DNA from: Dermatophagoides farinae
Lineage: Eukaryota > Arthropoda > Arachnida > Sarcoptiformes > Pyroglyphidae
NCBI RefSeq assembly: GCF_024713945.1
Contig: NC_134685.1
Coordinates: 3,157,001-3,221,000, forward strand
Direction: 5' to 3'
Length of the DNA stretch: 64,000 nucleotides
The notes under the pieces are model-generated. The model saw only the letters and a list, made by a program, of their open reading frames with translations, had not been told where the DNA came from and searched no databases. This document shows positions 15,001 to 28,734 of the stretch, piece by piece. The position numbers and the translations under genes were made by a program. The stretch's first letter is position 1. Each line of letters begins with the position of its first letter.

Positions 15001-15503
15001 ACAATCAAAATGAAAAGTATTTTTTTTTTGGTATTTTGCACATTCTCTTGTTTTTCCATTCTTTATTTTTTGTTTTCTAATGGAAAAAAAAATTTTATTC
15101 TTCAACAAACATTTGACGACTTTGCATTCGTAATTCTGTTAATGATATTCTTTTGAGATTCCTGATTCTCGATTGATGAATTTTGGAATTTTCATTCTAT
15201 TCATCTCATTAGAATAATAATTGATTTATACAGTCGATATCGAAAACCAATTGTGGATGTTTATTTGTCATTTTTTTTGGATTTTTTTTTTTTTTTTAAA
15301 TTTTTTTTTTCGCAATGAAATAATAATAATAAAGTGAAAAACGAAACGAAATATGTAAAAAAATGGAATAATAAAAATAAAAATAAAACAAAAACGATGA
15401 TGATGATGATGATACGATTTGTTCAATATTCGTTAATGTTGCCAATATCGATGTTGCGTATTCTGGTTGACTTTTTTTTTTTTTTTTGGTTTGTTTCACT
15501 TCA
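9028..15503. other. Intergenic, microsatellite-rich; no gene seen
   Basis: About 6.5 kb between the two GPCR coding regions. It probably holds the promoter and 5' UTR of the left receptor and the 3' UTR of the right one, both on the minus strand. The sequence is A/T runs with (CA)n, (ATC)n and (CAA)n arrays. A short ATG-headed segment at about 9200-9290 on the minus strand ends in an AATG|GTATGT donor and could be a 5' exon of the left receptor. Nothing else resembles a conserved protein or RNA. Confidence 0.6.
13483..13515. repeat. (CA)n microsatellite with CG variants
   Basis: CACGCACGCACACACA.. array in the intergenic region between the two GPCR genes. Confidence 0.85.
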
Positions 15504-16811
15504 TTATGCTGCCATTTGATTGTTTCCTGTGCATTGTTGCTGCTGTTGCTGTTGTCGTTGTTGTTGTTGTTGTTGTTGTTGATTACGTTCCTCATCATAA
15601 CGTTGAAATACATTGGTTGGAAAAAAATTATTAACAAATGAATCATTAGATTTACTAGTAGTACCATTTACACCATTGTTAACATGGCCAATAATACCAT
15701 CGTTTGAATTTGTTGAATTTTCCAATACACCACCGCCACCATTACCATTACCACCATTGGCAAATATTGATGCTTTTGAACGATATAAAATGGATTCTTT
15801 CAATTCGGCAAAACCATTACGGAATTCTGGTGATAATTTAAAATAAATGAATGGATTCAATACAGTATTGGCCATGCCAAGACAACCACTAATCATATGG
15901 AATAGAATTGCTGAATTATCCGGCATTTCATTCATTGGCAATAGATTGACACTGATCAATGAGATCCAAAGAGGTAGCCAACAAAGTATATGAAAAACGA
16001 TGACAGTCAATATTAAATGTGCTGATCTTTTATTACGTTCAGCGAATACCTGATATTGGCCTTCACTAGCAATCGTATCGGAACTATTTTCACCGGCCAA
16101 CGTATAGATTAATGGTACGGCAAGTAAAATCTTAATGATTGTTGGTATTATAAATGCAGATATAATGGTGAACCAAATATAAGCTTCACGGCTACTACCA
16201 GTCCAGAATAGATCACAATGATTGATTTCGGAATTTGGTACAGAAAATGTTGATGCATGATAAAATACTGGCGATACGGAAATGATGCAAATAATCCATG
16301 TTAATATACATATCATTCGGCTATTTATTGGTCTTTTATAACAAATATGTGATAATGTTGGCTTTAATATTGACAGATATGTATCAATAACCAATACCAA
16401 TAAAAATAATGAACTAGCAAAACGATGTATGGCACCTTTTGATAATAATAATTTGCATACAAATTCACCAAATGGCCATGAATTAGACCAAATTGATATA
16501 AGAAATACAGGTACAGTGATCACGTATAATAGATCCGATATTGCCACATTTAATATATATGTATTGGTCACTGTACGGATACGATGATTTTTTAGATAGA
16601 TAATGATTACCAATAAATTGCCAATAACACCAAAAATGGCGGCAATATAATGAAATATTTTCGAAAATTCCAATGCCGTATACAATGATTCTGCAGTACC
16701 GGTCATATTACCGACAAATGAATCTAATGAATCTTCAAATTCCAATAATTCTTTCAATGTTTCATTTGCCTGTATGGCTAAATGAGTCATATTGAAATGT
16801 TCAATTTCCAT
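15504..16811 (-). CDS. Somatostatin/allatostatin-C-like peptide GPCR with a degenerate DRY motif
   Basis: One uninterrupted coding exon of 435 residues, from an ATG at 16811 to a TAA. N-glycosylation sequons (NMT, NET) lie in the N-terminus. TM1 (about 52-75, GVIGNLLVII), TM2 (NVAISDLLYV), TM3, TM6 (FHILCWLPLW) and TM7 (NPFIY, 319-323) are all recognisable. TVTNTYILN and WPFGEFVCK are typical of the somatostatin, allatostatin-C and opioid branch of rhodopsin-type receptors; the exact ligand cannot be named. The TM3 motif reads D143-T144-Y145 instead of DRY, so the arginine that normally controls G-protein activation is missing. The C-terminal tail is Gly/Asn-rich and ends in polyglutamine from a CAA/CAG microsatellite. 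The protein is a surface receptor; whether it signals normally is uncertain. Confidence 0.85.
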   Translation of the reverse strand: MEIEHFNMTHLAIQANETLKELLEFEDSLDSFVGNMTGTAESLYTALEFSKIFHYIAAIFGVIGNLLVIIIYLKNHRIRTVTNTYILNVAISDLLYVITVPVFLISIWSNSWPFGEFVCKLLLSKGAIHRFASSLFLLVLVIDTYLSILKPTLSHICYKRPINSRMICILTWIICIISVSPVFYHASTFSVPNSEINHCDLFWTGSSREAYIWFTIISAFIIPTIIKILLAVPLIYTLAGENSSDTIASEGQYQVFAERNKRSAHLILTVIVFHILCWLPLWISLISVNLLPMNEMPDNSAILFHMISGCLGMANTVLNPFIYFKLSPEFRNGFAELKESILYRSKASIFANGGNGNGGGGVLENSTNSNDGIIGHVNNGVNGTTSKSNDSFVNNFFPTNVFQRYDEERNQQQQQQQQRQQQQQQQCTGNNQMAA

Positions 16812-18868
16812 TTTTTAAATGAATGAATTAATGAATGAATGAGGATGGAATTTTTCTTTTTAAAATTTTTGGTCACAAAAAAACAACAGGGTCCAGATTT
16901 TATGTTTATCGTATGATCACGATCTCGTTTCACTATTTTGGAAAAAAAAACAGAAAGAAAAAAAATGAGAAAATTAAAATCAGATTAAAGGTTAAACAAA
17001 AATGAATAGAGATATTAGATAATCAATCATCATCTATAAAGCAACAACAACAACAACAAAAATGAATGCTTTCTACACCCGAAAACTCTCTCGTACACAC
17101 ACACATCTCTAAAAAACCAAAACAAAGTTTTCTTCGTTTGCAAATTCAATCAATCAAAAATTTTCAATGACATGTACAACAACAGAGAAAAAAACAACAT
17201 TGGAATGGCAACCAATGGAATAATTTGCCAAATTTCAAGAATTCTAGAAAAGAAAAAAAATGGAAATTCAAACAGAAAAAAAAATTCGTTTAAATGTGAA
17301 AAAAAATCTCAATTATAATTGATTCCACTTTCTCTCTTTTTTTCCATTAATGAATAATTCTTTGCATCCTGGGAATTTATCATTGTGAAATCAGTTTTTT
17401 TTTTCATTCGTTCAAATGAAATGGATGATGATGATGATGATGGGAGAAAATTCAATTAATAATTCATTTTGGAACAAAAACAAAAAATCTGGCAACCAAA
17501 ACACACAAACGCACACAATAAACAGATGTCATGAAATTTTTTTTTCAGTGTAAAGAACTAATCGATTATTTTGAAGCCTAGAAAATCAAAAGGTAAAAAA
17601 CACATACATACCTGGATGTGAAAAACACAAACACAATCAAGTGGATGATGATGATGGAGGAAATTTTTTTTTCGCGTTTGTTTTATCAAAGAAAGATGGA
17701 ATTTTTTTTCCTGATGAAGAAAGATGATCAATGTGGTGATAACCGATGATGATGGTGATGATGATGATGATGAAATTTGTTGAAAATTTAAATAAAATTT
17801 TTAAACATTTTCATTTTCATTTTCATTTTTTTTCTGGTGTAAACATTGTCATAGAATAAAGTTTGCAATTGAAAAATCGGTTTCAATTATCCATCGTCGT
17901 CGACATGTTGTGTTGTGGCTGTGAATAACAAAAACTATCGTTTATCTATCACCACCACCACCACCATTTACAAACAAAATATGAGATCAACGAACGAGAG
18001 ATGTGAATATATGATGTGAACATGAAGAAAGAACAAGATTGTAACGGCGGCCAAAAAAAAAAAAAAAATTCCCGTTGTTGTTGGTCAGACTTGTTCGTTC
18101 GTTTATTTCATTTTCAAAAAAAAATCTTTTTTTTTTTGTTTTTTTTTTTGCAAACGAAAAAAAAACATCGTTGATGGTTTGAACATTTATAAACTTGTTC
18201 GACTTTTTTTTCTCCCCTTTTAGTTTATCCGTTTATTTCATTTTTTTTTTGTGACCAACAAAAAAAAATAAGACCAATGATGATGAAGTAAGTAAATGGA
18301 CAAACAATTGAAATGAGAAACAGATGAGAAAAAAAAATTTTTCTTTTTTTTTCGTCGATTACTCGGTTGTTCAGTCAATCCAAGTCGGCCATTCAATTAT
18401 CATACAGTGTTGGTCTGGTTAGTAGTTTCCCGTTTGACAACCTGTGCATGTGCATGTGTGTGTATGTCAAAGACTGTTGATGTTGATTCGTTCCGTTTTA
18501 CAGTAAACTTTAATAATCGGTAAGACATGAAAAACATACACACACACACACATCCTTAAAAATCGGGATCCTTTTTTTTTAAAAAAAAGAGTAAAATTTA
18601 GGTGAGAGTTTCATGTTTGTAATGAAAGATGAAAAAAAAATAACTTACCATTTCAGCCATTTGCCTGAAAATTGAATCGTTTGGTCTCTTTTTTTTCTTT
18701 CTCTCTCTCTCTCTGTAAACATTTTTTTTGTTTGCCCCGTTATTCACAGTATTACCTGTTTCTGTCTATCTGTTGAAATCATGTTTTATCATCAATTACA
18801 CTAAGAAAAATCGTCTTTTTTTTTCTTCATTCGGTAATACTTGCACTCTATTTACAAATACACCTACA

Positions 18869-18870
<2 letters not shown>

Positions 18871-18901
<31 letters not shown>
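18871..18901. repeat. (AC)n microsatellite, about 15 units
   Basis: A pure AC run in the gene-poor spacer left of the MITE. Confidence 0.92.
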
Positions 18902-18906
<5 letters not shown>

Positions 18907-19140
18907 CGAACATTAAAATTTTTGCATTATTCAATGATTGTACATTGAACTCATCGTCATAATTTTTTTTTTATGTGAAGATATTTGGACAATGTCCACC
19001 GAGAGCAACAAGAAAAAAAAATTCTCTTTCATTCCATCTATTATCCAGAGATGATTTTATCGATTTTTTTTCAAATTCCAAATGTCCGATAAAGTTTGAC
19101 AAATGAAATACCATTTTGTATATACAAGAGAAAAAGCTTT

Positions 19141-19616
19141 TTAACACTATTCCTAAGGATGACCCATTTTGATTTTAACATTGAAATTACACTAAAAGTA
19201 TAATCATTTGATTTGTGATAATCTTTTTTTTTCAACTCATCATCCTGGACCTGGATGATATAATGATGTGGTATATCGATTTCTACGAACAGTGGTTCAT
19301 TTGACTTATTGATGATATCTACGAAACGGATGAACCTATGAAAATGAAACTTTCTCTTCCTCGAACGTTTTTAGGCACCAAATGAGTGTATCATTGTCAT
19401 CATCGAAACAATTTTCATTATCATCTTCGAAAATGAAAATCAACAATCATCAAATCGTATCAGGAAGATGTCCGTTTGGATTTAACTAGTTTAGATTACA
19501 AGGAAGATTTACTGAGAAAGTTTCATTTTCATATGTCCATTCATTTCGGAGATATCATCAATGGATCAAATGACCCCGTTTCGTAGAAAAAAAATTTCCC
19601 GTAGAAATAGTGTTAA
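19141..19616. mobile_element. piggyBac-type nonautonomous element (MITE)
   Basis: A 476-bp imperfect palindrome bounded by TTAA on both sides (19141-19144 and 19613-19616). Just inside, the left end reads CACTATTCCTAAGG and the right end, on the other strand, CACTATTTCTACGG. A second inverted pair lies at 19294-19356 and 19514-19576, 63 bp with 54 matches by my alignment. It carries the GGGTCATTTGA type of motif often found in piggyBac-like ends. A small hairpin sits near the centre. There is no transposase frame, so mobility would have needed a transposase in trans. Assignment to piggyBac rests on the TTAA target site and the terminal motif. Confidence 0.75.
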
Positions 19617-20544
19617 ATTGAAATGAAATTTTCAAAGGAAAAAAAACAACAACAAAAAGTTTAAACTGGAAATATTAAATGGATGCAAAAAGCTGGATTC
19701 TATCTAGCAAAAAAAAAATATTGAGAAAAAGAGAAACGAGATTTGGGTCTTCAATATGTCTTCTTGGATGATCATGATGATGATCCAAAGAAAAATTTTA
19801 CTTTACTTTTTTGCTGTTGTTGTTGTTTCGGGCTAATACATTTTTTTTTTTGACTTAAGCCTGTCCAAATGGCATGATATCGTTTACCGTTATGTGTAAC
19901 GTAATGAAATGGATGGATATTTTTGGCCATTCATTCTTTTTTATTACTAACAAACCAACCGACATTGCTACCATCTTTTTCATTTTTGATTCAATCATTA
20001 AATGGTCATCGTCATTACATCTAAGAAAAGACAAAAAAAAGAAGAAAATGAAAATGGTCATAATAAAACATCGAAACTGTTTTGTACTTAACGAAATAGA
20101 AAAATAGATCCACTAGAAAAACAAAATGAAAAAAAAATCAAGTCACACAGCCTGAAGGGTTGATTATTTCGAAAAAAAGGACCAATTGTTGTTGTTGTTG
20201 TTTATTATTATTACGATAATTATGATGGCCAAAAAGTGATGCAAATTGCACCATAATTACATTTTCATCATAATAAAATATTTGGCCAAAAGGTAAGATG
20301 TGAACAAAACAAAACAAAAAACTGTGGAAAAAAGGAAACGAAAAATGAAAAAATGAAAACAAAAGTAGCCTGTAAGAAAATAAAGATTCGATCAAATTAT
20401 CGCAAACGATACTATCGATTCTTATATATCGAATCAAATAATCGATTGTTCCATTGTTGTTATTCATGTGGATCGATTATTTTGGACAAATTATTATCAT
20501 TATTAAACATTTTGGTTCGAAAAAAAACAAACCCCAGTAACCAT

Positions 20545-20567
20545 TGGTGGTGGTGGTGGTGGTGGTG
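20545..20567. repeat. (GGT)n microsatellite
   Basis: About eight GGT units in the gene-poor spacer, directly followed by a GATGATAATAATGAT run. Confidence 0.88.
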
Positions 20568-23500
20568 ATGATAATAATGATGGCCATACATAACAATTTT
20601 CTCACTTGTGATCATCATCATCAACATCATCTACAACAAAAACCAGACTGGTTAATTTCTACATTTCGAAAGTATCCCGTTTGTTGTTGTTGTTTTTCCC
20701 ATAGAACAAAAGTTATTTTTGGAACATCTCAAAACATCATTCTCATCATCATCATCATCATCATTATCAACAGCAACAGCTGTCACGTCAATATATTATG
20801 GTCGTTGATTTACAGAGCTGATTTTTTTTCTGTATATAACTAATATATGATGTGAACCATTTTACAATCACCACAACGTTCATAGTAATAATCATCATTA
20901 TTATATTATCATTTGGTCATTTTTATTTTTTTTTTTCGTTTCGTTTTCTTTAGCCAACCAATTTGAGGTCATTTAACATTGGACATTATCATAATTTGTA
21001 TTTTTTTTCAATCTTTAATGATCATTGTTACGCTGGTGGTTCATCATCCATTCTAATCAAAATCAATTTCATCTAGAGGTCATTTTCATTCAAATATCAT
21101 GTCATTTGTATTCAATTATGTTAACAAACTTAATTATCTTTTTTAGCCTGGATGTTTTTTTTGTTGTTGTTGTTGTTCATCTCGATCATCAAGAAATTTT
21201 TTTTTTTTTTTGGACAAATATTTACCAATCATCATCATGGAGCTAATAGTTTTGTTTGTGATTTTCATCCAAATGCCCGGTATTTTTTATTTATTTTTTT
21301 TTGGCATAGTGCTTTTGCTGTTTTGATTGATGTACAATGTTTTCATTTCAAGTTAAACAAAACAATGTAGCAGGTGCATCTTCTGTGAGTTGTTATTGAG
21401 AAATTTTTTTTTTCTTTTTCAATTAATTTCTGTATTCATTTTATCTAGGTTTTTTTTCAGTGCGACAAAAAAAAAGAAAAAAAACGGGCGTACTCACCCC
21501 ATGATAATCCATTATCATCATGTCACGATGTTTTTTTGGAATCTAACCAATCATCATCATCATAATGGGGAAAAATGAACAAAAAGAGAAAATTTGCATA
21601 CAATTTTGTCATACAACAACAACAACAACAAAAATGACAAGTAAATCCATTCATTCCACACACACACACACACACACACATATGTTGTTCATGTGTCTAA
21701 ATTATTTTCATTTTTTTTCTTTCTTCATCATCATTAGATTCCGGAAGGAAATGACTTTAAGCTTTAATTTTGTTGTTGATGTTTAAAGTTATTATTATTG
21801 TGTGTGTGTATGTGTGTTTGTTGGATGAATGAACATGATAATAATAATAATATGATGTCTGTATTTATTGAAAAAAAAATGGATTGATGATGGAATGAAT
21901 AGAACGAACAAAATGAGATTGACATGTTATCATCATCATCATAACTCGTTTGTTTGTTTAATACACACACACACACACATAATGGCCATATCGATTGTAT
22001 CGATTGTTGTGTTATTAGCAACGGAAGAAAAGAAATAATTTTCCTTTTTGTTGCTGTTATTGTTGTTGTTGTTGTTTATACTTGTCAAATGTTGTGCTGT
22101 ATGTAATGATTGAAAAACTTTTCCTTTCTCTCTTTCTCTTTCTCACTGTCGATTTGTCTTTTTAAAATCGAAATTTTTTTTTCTGATAAAACCCCATACC
22201 AAAATGGCAAAGGATTGTTGTTGTTGTTGTAGTAGTTGTTGTTGTTATTGCTGTCTCGGATTTTAATCTGACCGGAAATTTGATATTCACTTTTTTTTCT
22301 TTCTTTCTCTTCTTGTGTGTGTGTTGTTGATCGGTTACTAAAAGACCTGTTGAACTTGTTTTTTTTTTTTTGGATAGGATGCAAGAAAAAGAAATTTTTT
22401 TTATCGATCTCATAAAATATAGCTAGATCTCACGGGAAATTCAATCGATCGATTGATCGATTGATTGGATTGAAAACAAATAAATAAATAACACATTTGC
22501 AACACATTTGTGGTCATTTTTTTTCGTCTTTTCATAAATATCATGACATGATAAATCCACCATAAATATGATATGTGATTTATTGGCAATATGATGATGA
22601 TTTATTGATAACATATTCATATAATTGCAGCAGAAAAAAAATCAATAAAAAAAACCATTTAGCCATCAGAAGAAAAAAGATGGACATAATCTATGGTGAA
22701 AGTCAAAAAAAAAAAAAAAAAGCTATCGGATATTGGAATAATTCTGGCACAAGAATCCATAATTCATCATCATCATCGATGATTAAGTTTTCATTTGATT
22801 TTAATATCTTTGCTGAATTTTGCCTTTCTCTATCGAAATGGATTCTATTAAGAATTATGATTTAATAATGATGATGATGATGAATTTGACTTTAACCAGA
22901 TGTTTGTGTGAATAATTTATTCATATACAGAATTGACCGGATAAAAATTAATGGAATTTCAAACACTCACACACACACACACACACAAAACTTTTGGTCG
23001 CCATTGTTTTTTTTTTTTTTTTTTTGATGCAAAAATAAAATTAAATTATCTGAATGAAAAGAGAAAATTAATAAATCATCTTTCTGGGGAAAAAAAGGGT
23101 TAAATACAATTACAAAAACAAAAGAAAAATCGTCAACTAAGTAATATAATGGTGGTGGCGGAGGTGGTATGTGACATACCATTGTGACATGTTTGGACGA
23201 CAGAGAAAAAAACAATGACTAAATTAATCTAAATTTGACTAATGATCACCATCATCAATTGGAAAAAAAAGATAATTATAACCAACAACCATCATCAATC
23301 ATGATCATCATCATCACCATTGCCATTTGATTGAACAAAAGACAAAAACAAAAAAAAAACGATCATGAAAATGATGATGATGATGATGATTAAAAATCGA
23401 TCAATTAATTCAATAATCATCATCATCAAATGATGATAATGATAATGATCATTTTACGTTGTTGTTCTTTTTCCGGTATGAAATTTGCATATGTATTGCT

Positions 23501-24948
23501 AATGGATAATGGTTTTTGTATACGCAATCGTACCATTAAAAAAAATACGGTAATGACAAACCGGTACATCAGATATATATGGCTGGACAACAACAACATG
23601 ATGATGATGATGAAATTGTGAATCGAATTGATTTCAATCTCTCAGTGTGTGTGTGTGTGTGTGTATGTCAGTGGAAATTGAAATCTGAAAATTGTAAATC
23701 AAATCAAATTGGTTGTCATAGTAACAACAGTGATCACACAAAAAAGAAGGAAAAAAAATTAGAAATCACCACCACTACCTAAACGAACACACACACACAC
23801 AAACTAATCGATAATTGATGATTTGATAAATGGAAATAGAATCGATTACAAATTACATTCCCTGATTTTGTTTTTCGTTCGTTTGTTCTTTATTTTTCCA
23901 TCGAAATCAACCATTTGATGATGATGATGAATAATAATTATATATGTGACGTGTGTGTGTGTCCGTCCATTATCATTATGATTTCCGGTTTTCAATGATT
24001 AAGTCAGACCGCACTGATGATGACCGGAAGAAAGTAAACACAAAAAAAAAAAACAAAAAAAAACAAAAAATCACTTCATTTCACCCCACTGACAATGTGA
24101 CAATAAATTGAGACGACTATATTTACACAGAAGAGATTTGTTTGTTTGTTTATTTGTTTTTTTTTCTATATCCACATTTGTTGGTAAACCAATTTTTGTT
24201 TGTCTTTTAAATTTTGGTATACATACATATGATATGAGATGATGATGAGAAAAATTGTCAACTGAAAACAAATGTTTGTTTTTCTGTAACTTGATTAAAT
24301 GTCAAGAAAAAAAAACGACAACAACAATAACCGAAAACAAAACCCTTTCGCAAAACGAAAATAATCGATTTGGAAATCTTGGATCAAAAACGAATTGCAA
24401 AACTCGTCATATTTTCTCTCGACAGCCCAAATTGTTGTCTCGATTTTTTTTGTTTTATTTTTCTTTTGACAAATTCCATCGATTGAGAGAAAATTGAGAA
24501 AATGGCAACAGACAAACATTTTTCAAATTCCAATTTTAAAATCCTGAAATCAAAACACCCCAATATACACCAGCAAAAAAAAATTGGATTCAAAATTTTG
24601 AACCAAAAGATTTTGGGAACCAAACAAAAAAAAATTAGATTTTTTAACCCAAAAAAATGTGTAGAAAACAAACCAGATGACAAACAAACAACAACAAAAA
24701 AAACCGTAGCAACCAGCAATATCAAAATGCAAATCAAAATGAAATTCCAATTAAACAAAGAAGAGAAGAAAAAAATTCCTGTCCAATGAAATGGAAAACC
24801 AGAAAAAAAATTGAAGAATTTTCATCACCATCATCATCATCATTATGATTGAAGAGAGAAAAAAAATGAAAATCCACATGTGGATAAACACAAACACTCA
24901 CGTTGTGTATTTGTTTGTTTCTGGTTTCTGGTATATGGCAAAAAAAAA

Positions 24949-24975
24949 TGAATGAATGAATGAATGAATGAATGA
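24949..24975. repeat. (AATG)n tetranucleotide repeat
   Basis: Seven AATG units in the gene-poor spacer. Confidence 0.88.
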
Positions 24976-27831
24976 CGTTTGAACATCATCATCATCATCT
25001 TTTTCTCATTAATTCATTTATTTTTAGGTTCTTTTTTTGGCTGTTGCTAAGTTCTGTTGTTGGATTTCTCATCATCAGATTTTTCATTTCATTTGAGATT
25101 TACTTGGAATTATAAATGAAATGAAAAAACAACAACAACAAAACAACAACAACAACAAAGAACAACAACAAAACAAAACATTTTCAATAATTCGTACACA
25201 TTACATAGAAAATGATTTTGTTTGGTTTCCTGGTTTTATATAGATGATTAAACCAGAACAACAACAACAAAAAAATACGAGATTGATGTTGATGAACCTT
25301 TGATGTTTTCAGGAAGAAAAATGAATTTCTGGAACATGAAAAAAAATTTTTTTTTTTAATTATCACAATTGACAAAGATTATGCACAATCCAATTTCTAT
25401 TTGCTTTGGATCTGTCGAATGAATGAATGAATGAAAAACAAACGATTTTCTTGATTAAAACAAATGGTTGAAAACCACTGTAGAGTTAACAAAAAATTCT
25501 TTGTGCATGTGTGTGTGTTGAAGAATCAAATTTTTTTTGTAACGAAAAAAAAAATTGACAGCTATGTCAACAGCCAAACACACACACACATGCACCAAAA
25601 GAGAATGAGAGAATTTTCTTATGAAACCAATCAACCAGACCATTTTTTTTTTTTTAGTTATTAGTATTTGACATCATTGTTGTTGTTGTTGTTGTTGTTG
25701 TCATTGTTGAATGTTTATTGGTTGGTTTAATATATTCAAACTCCTACAAACACAGATGAGAAAAAAAAATATAGGACTTGACAGAATTATTCATCATCGA
25801 TCCAACAACAACAACAACAACACAAGGACATTGATATGTTTTTCATCATGTGATGATGATGATGATGATGGTGTTTTTTCATTGAGTTCATTGAGAATAA
25901 TGTTTGGTTTTCTATTTTCTTTCTTGTTTTTGTTGTTGTTGTTGTTGTTGTGATCAATTACCCGGGACAAAAAAATTTTTTTTTTTTTATTTATTTTTTC
26001 TCCATAGCTAATTCACATACACTGACACACAGAATTAATAATTTCATCATCACTTGAAACGAAAAATTTTCTCTTCTATTTTCTGGAATTTCTTCTTCAG
26101 ATCGTATCGAATTCTCGATGAATAGAATCGTGAATTGTTGGCTGATGGTTGATGTGATGGTGTTGGTGGTGGTGGATGTCAAACGAGATTTTCTTCTTCA
26201 CATTCAATTCACAAATTTATTTATTTTTTTTATTGTATTTTAATTCGAACTCAGAAAAATCTTCTTTCAATAATCGATTGATGACAGTTTTTTTTTCGTT
26301 TTTGTTGTTGTCAAGTGTTGTGGAAATTTTTTTTTTCTTTCAAAAAACATTCGATTCAAAATTCTTGCGAAAGAAAAAAAAACATCGATTCTATCGATAG
26401 TCAACTATCGATATCATTCGTTCGTTCTCATCATGATGATGATTCGATATTGTAAACAACGTGAATTAACATTTGTATGTATACAATCGAATCATTTGTC
26501 ATTTGGTCCATGAAAAATAATAATCATTATCATCATCATCATTAGAATGAGATAAAAAAAAATTCTTACGAAACATTCATGTTACGCCTAATATATGTTA
26601 TGTCTACTGAATTTTTTTTTCTCGTGTTTTTTTTCTGTTCATTTTCTTGTGCTTGAAACAACAACAACAGCAACAACATGAGAAGAGAAAAACGATAAAT
26701 AATTCATTAAATGATGGCTAATGAATTCACATTGTTGATGAATTTTCTCAGTATATAATGATGATGATTCTTGTATATATAAAGTAAATATACAATTTGA
26801 TTCCATGATTTCCAATATCCAATATCGTATGATGATTTGTTTATTTGATTCATTGTAAATGATGGTCAAACATTATTGGAATACAATGGATCAAATGAAA
26901 CAATGAAATTTGATTTCGAAACAAACAGAATAATGAATGAATAATGAAAACAAAACAAAAACAAAACAGAAAAAAAAGCCAACAAACTATAAGAAAATCA
27001 TAAATCATTGGATAAAAAAAAAACATTTGAAGTGCGTGGGAGTTGTGTGTCGATGATGCAATTGGCGTTTCATTTATTTATCCGATGTTTTGGCTTTTGT
27101 GTCGATATTGATGGTAGTTTTTTTTTTGACATTCCATCCAATTGATGATTCATTTGAAAACGAAAAAAAAATGATGTTGATGATGGTGGTATCGTTTTGA
27201 AACCCAAACGTTTTTTTCCATCATCATTGAATGGAATGGAATGGACGAATCACCAACATCATCAAAATCATCATTCTCACAGTGCGACACATTCATATAT
27301 AACGATACGGCCAAAAAAAATGGACTTCATTTCATCCAAACAACAAAAAAAAGAAAGAAAAAATTTACATCAATCATGTCATGTGTTTCGATGGCAGTAA
27401 CAAAATTAGGATGATGATGATAATAACCATCCCAAATAATAATAAAATTTAAGAATTTAAAAACAAAAAAATCCATCAAAAGTTTCCGTTCTATGTGGAT
27501 AGCTGGCAGCACTATATTTGTTGTCAAAATTGTTTCAATCGAAAACTTCAGGTGGTTTGTCTGGTGAATGGCAAAAAAAAAAAAAAAAAAAAAACAAACA
27601 AAAACTAAGAATCAAAATCACCACTTTCATGGCTTTTATTCTCTCTTTATTCATCTTGGTTGTCATTTTGTTTTTTCAAAGTTCAAAATTCGAATCAAAA
27701 TGAAATGAAATGAATGAATGTTTTTATTTTTCGTTATAAAAATATTTCCTGTAATATGTCAACATGTTGATGATATCTATCTTGATATTTTTTTTTTTTG
27801 GTGGTGGTGGTGTACATGAGCCGATATTCAT

Positions 27832-27852
27832 TCCATCCATCCATCCATCCAT
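27832..27852. repeat. (CATC)n tetranucleotide repeat
   Basis: Five CATC units in the spacer left of the aquaglyceroporin. Confidence 0.85.
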
Positions 27853-28734
27853 CAACGGTATATCCTGGTTTCTATATCATCAAAATGTTTATTACGCGGT
27901 TTTTCTTTCATATTTTTTTTTCTACCATATATTTTAAGTGTTTTAAGCCACAACTAACAACCAGTCAACCACCACATCACAAGATGTACCACATTCATGC
28001 CTGATATAAAAAAAAATGCTGCTGCGGCTAATGAATGATTGACAATTATCGCAATCCACACTGTGAAAAAAAAATGGGATGTCTCCAAAGAACGAGATGG
28101 TTAGCATTTTTGTTGTTGTTATTGTTGAACACACACACACACATCTACCCAAATCTTCAGCCAAAACATTGATTTTCATTTTTTTTTTTTTTTTTTTGTT
28201 GCGATATATATAAATATCTTGTTGTTTATGTGTGTGTGTGTGTGTGTGTGTACGATTCTCTTTTTGAATTTAAAACTTGTGTGGCAAATAAACTCTGTCT
28301 ATGTGTGTTTGTGTGAGGAACCCAAGAATTTGTCATCATCATCATCTTTTTTTTCAAAAAAAAAGACTTGAATCTATATCTGGATCATGTAGAATCGATT
28401 TTTATATTCATTCATTGTCATCATCATTCCAACAAAACAGTAGCAGTAGCAGCCACAAATTGCCTTTTTATTCCCATTTCCAAAAAAAAAAAAAAAACAG
28501 ATTCGAATCAAGAATACAAAAAAATTTTTATTCTCATCAGACTCAAAAAAAAAAAAAATTTTTGTCGTTAGTCAAATGACATAATTTGTTCACTGTTTCT
28601 TTACAAGAAAAAAAAATTCAGAATAATTCATTTTGTGACGAAAACAAAATTTTTCTTTCACATTTTTTTTTTGCCTTTCATTTCATTACATAGATCTTGT
28701 GTGCTTCAAACTGACGAAAAAAAACAAAAACAAA

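Larger units (their letters stand above)
16812..28734. other. 12-kb gene-poor, microsatellite-rich spacer
   Basis: No coding gene is recognisable on either strand. Open frames of 60 to 124 codons are all low-complexity read-through of A/T runs and microsatellites. The stretch includes the upstream region of the minus-strand GPCR, with good minus-strand splice donors near 17611 (CAG|GTATGT) and 18648 (AATG|GTAAGT) that could end 5' noncoding exons. It also includes a piggyBac-type MITE at 19141-19616 and the presumed aquaglyceroporin promoter at its right end. Confidence 0.6.
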
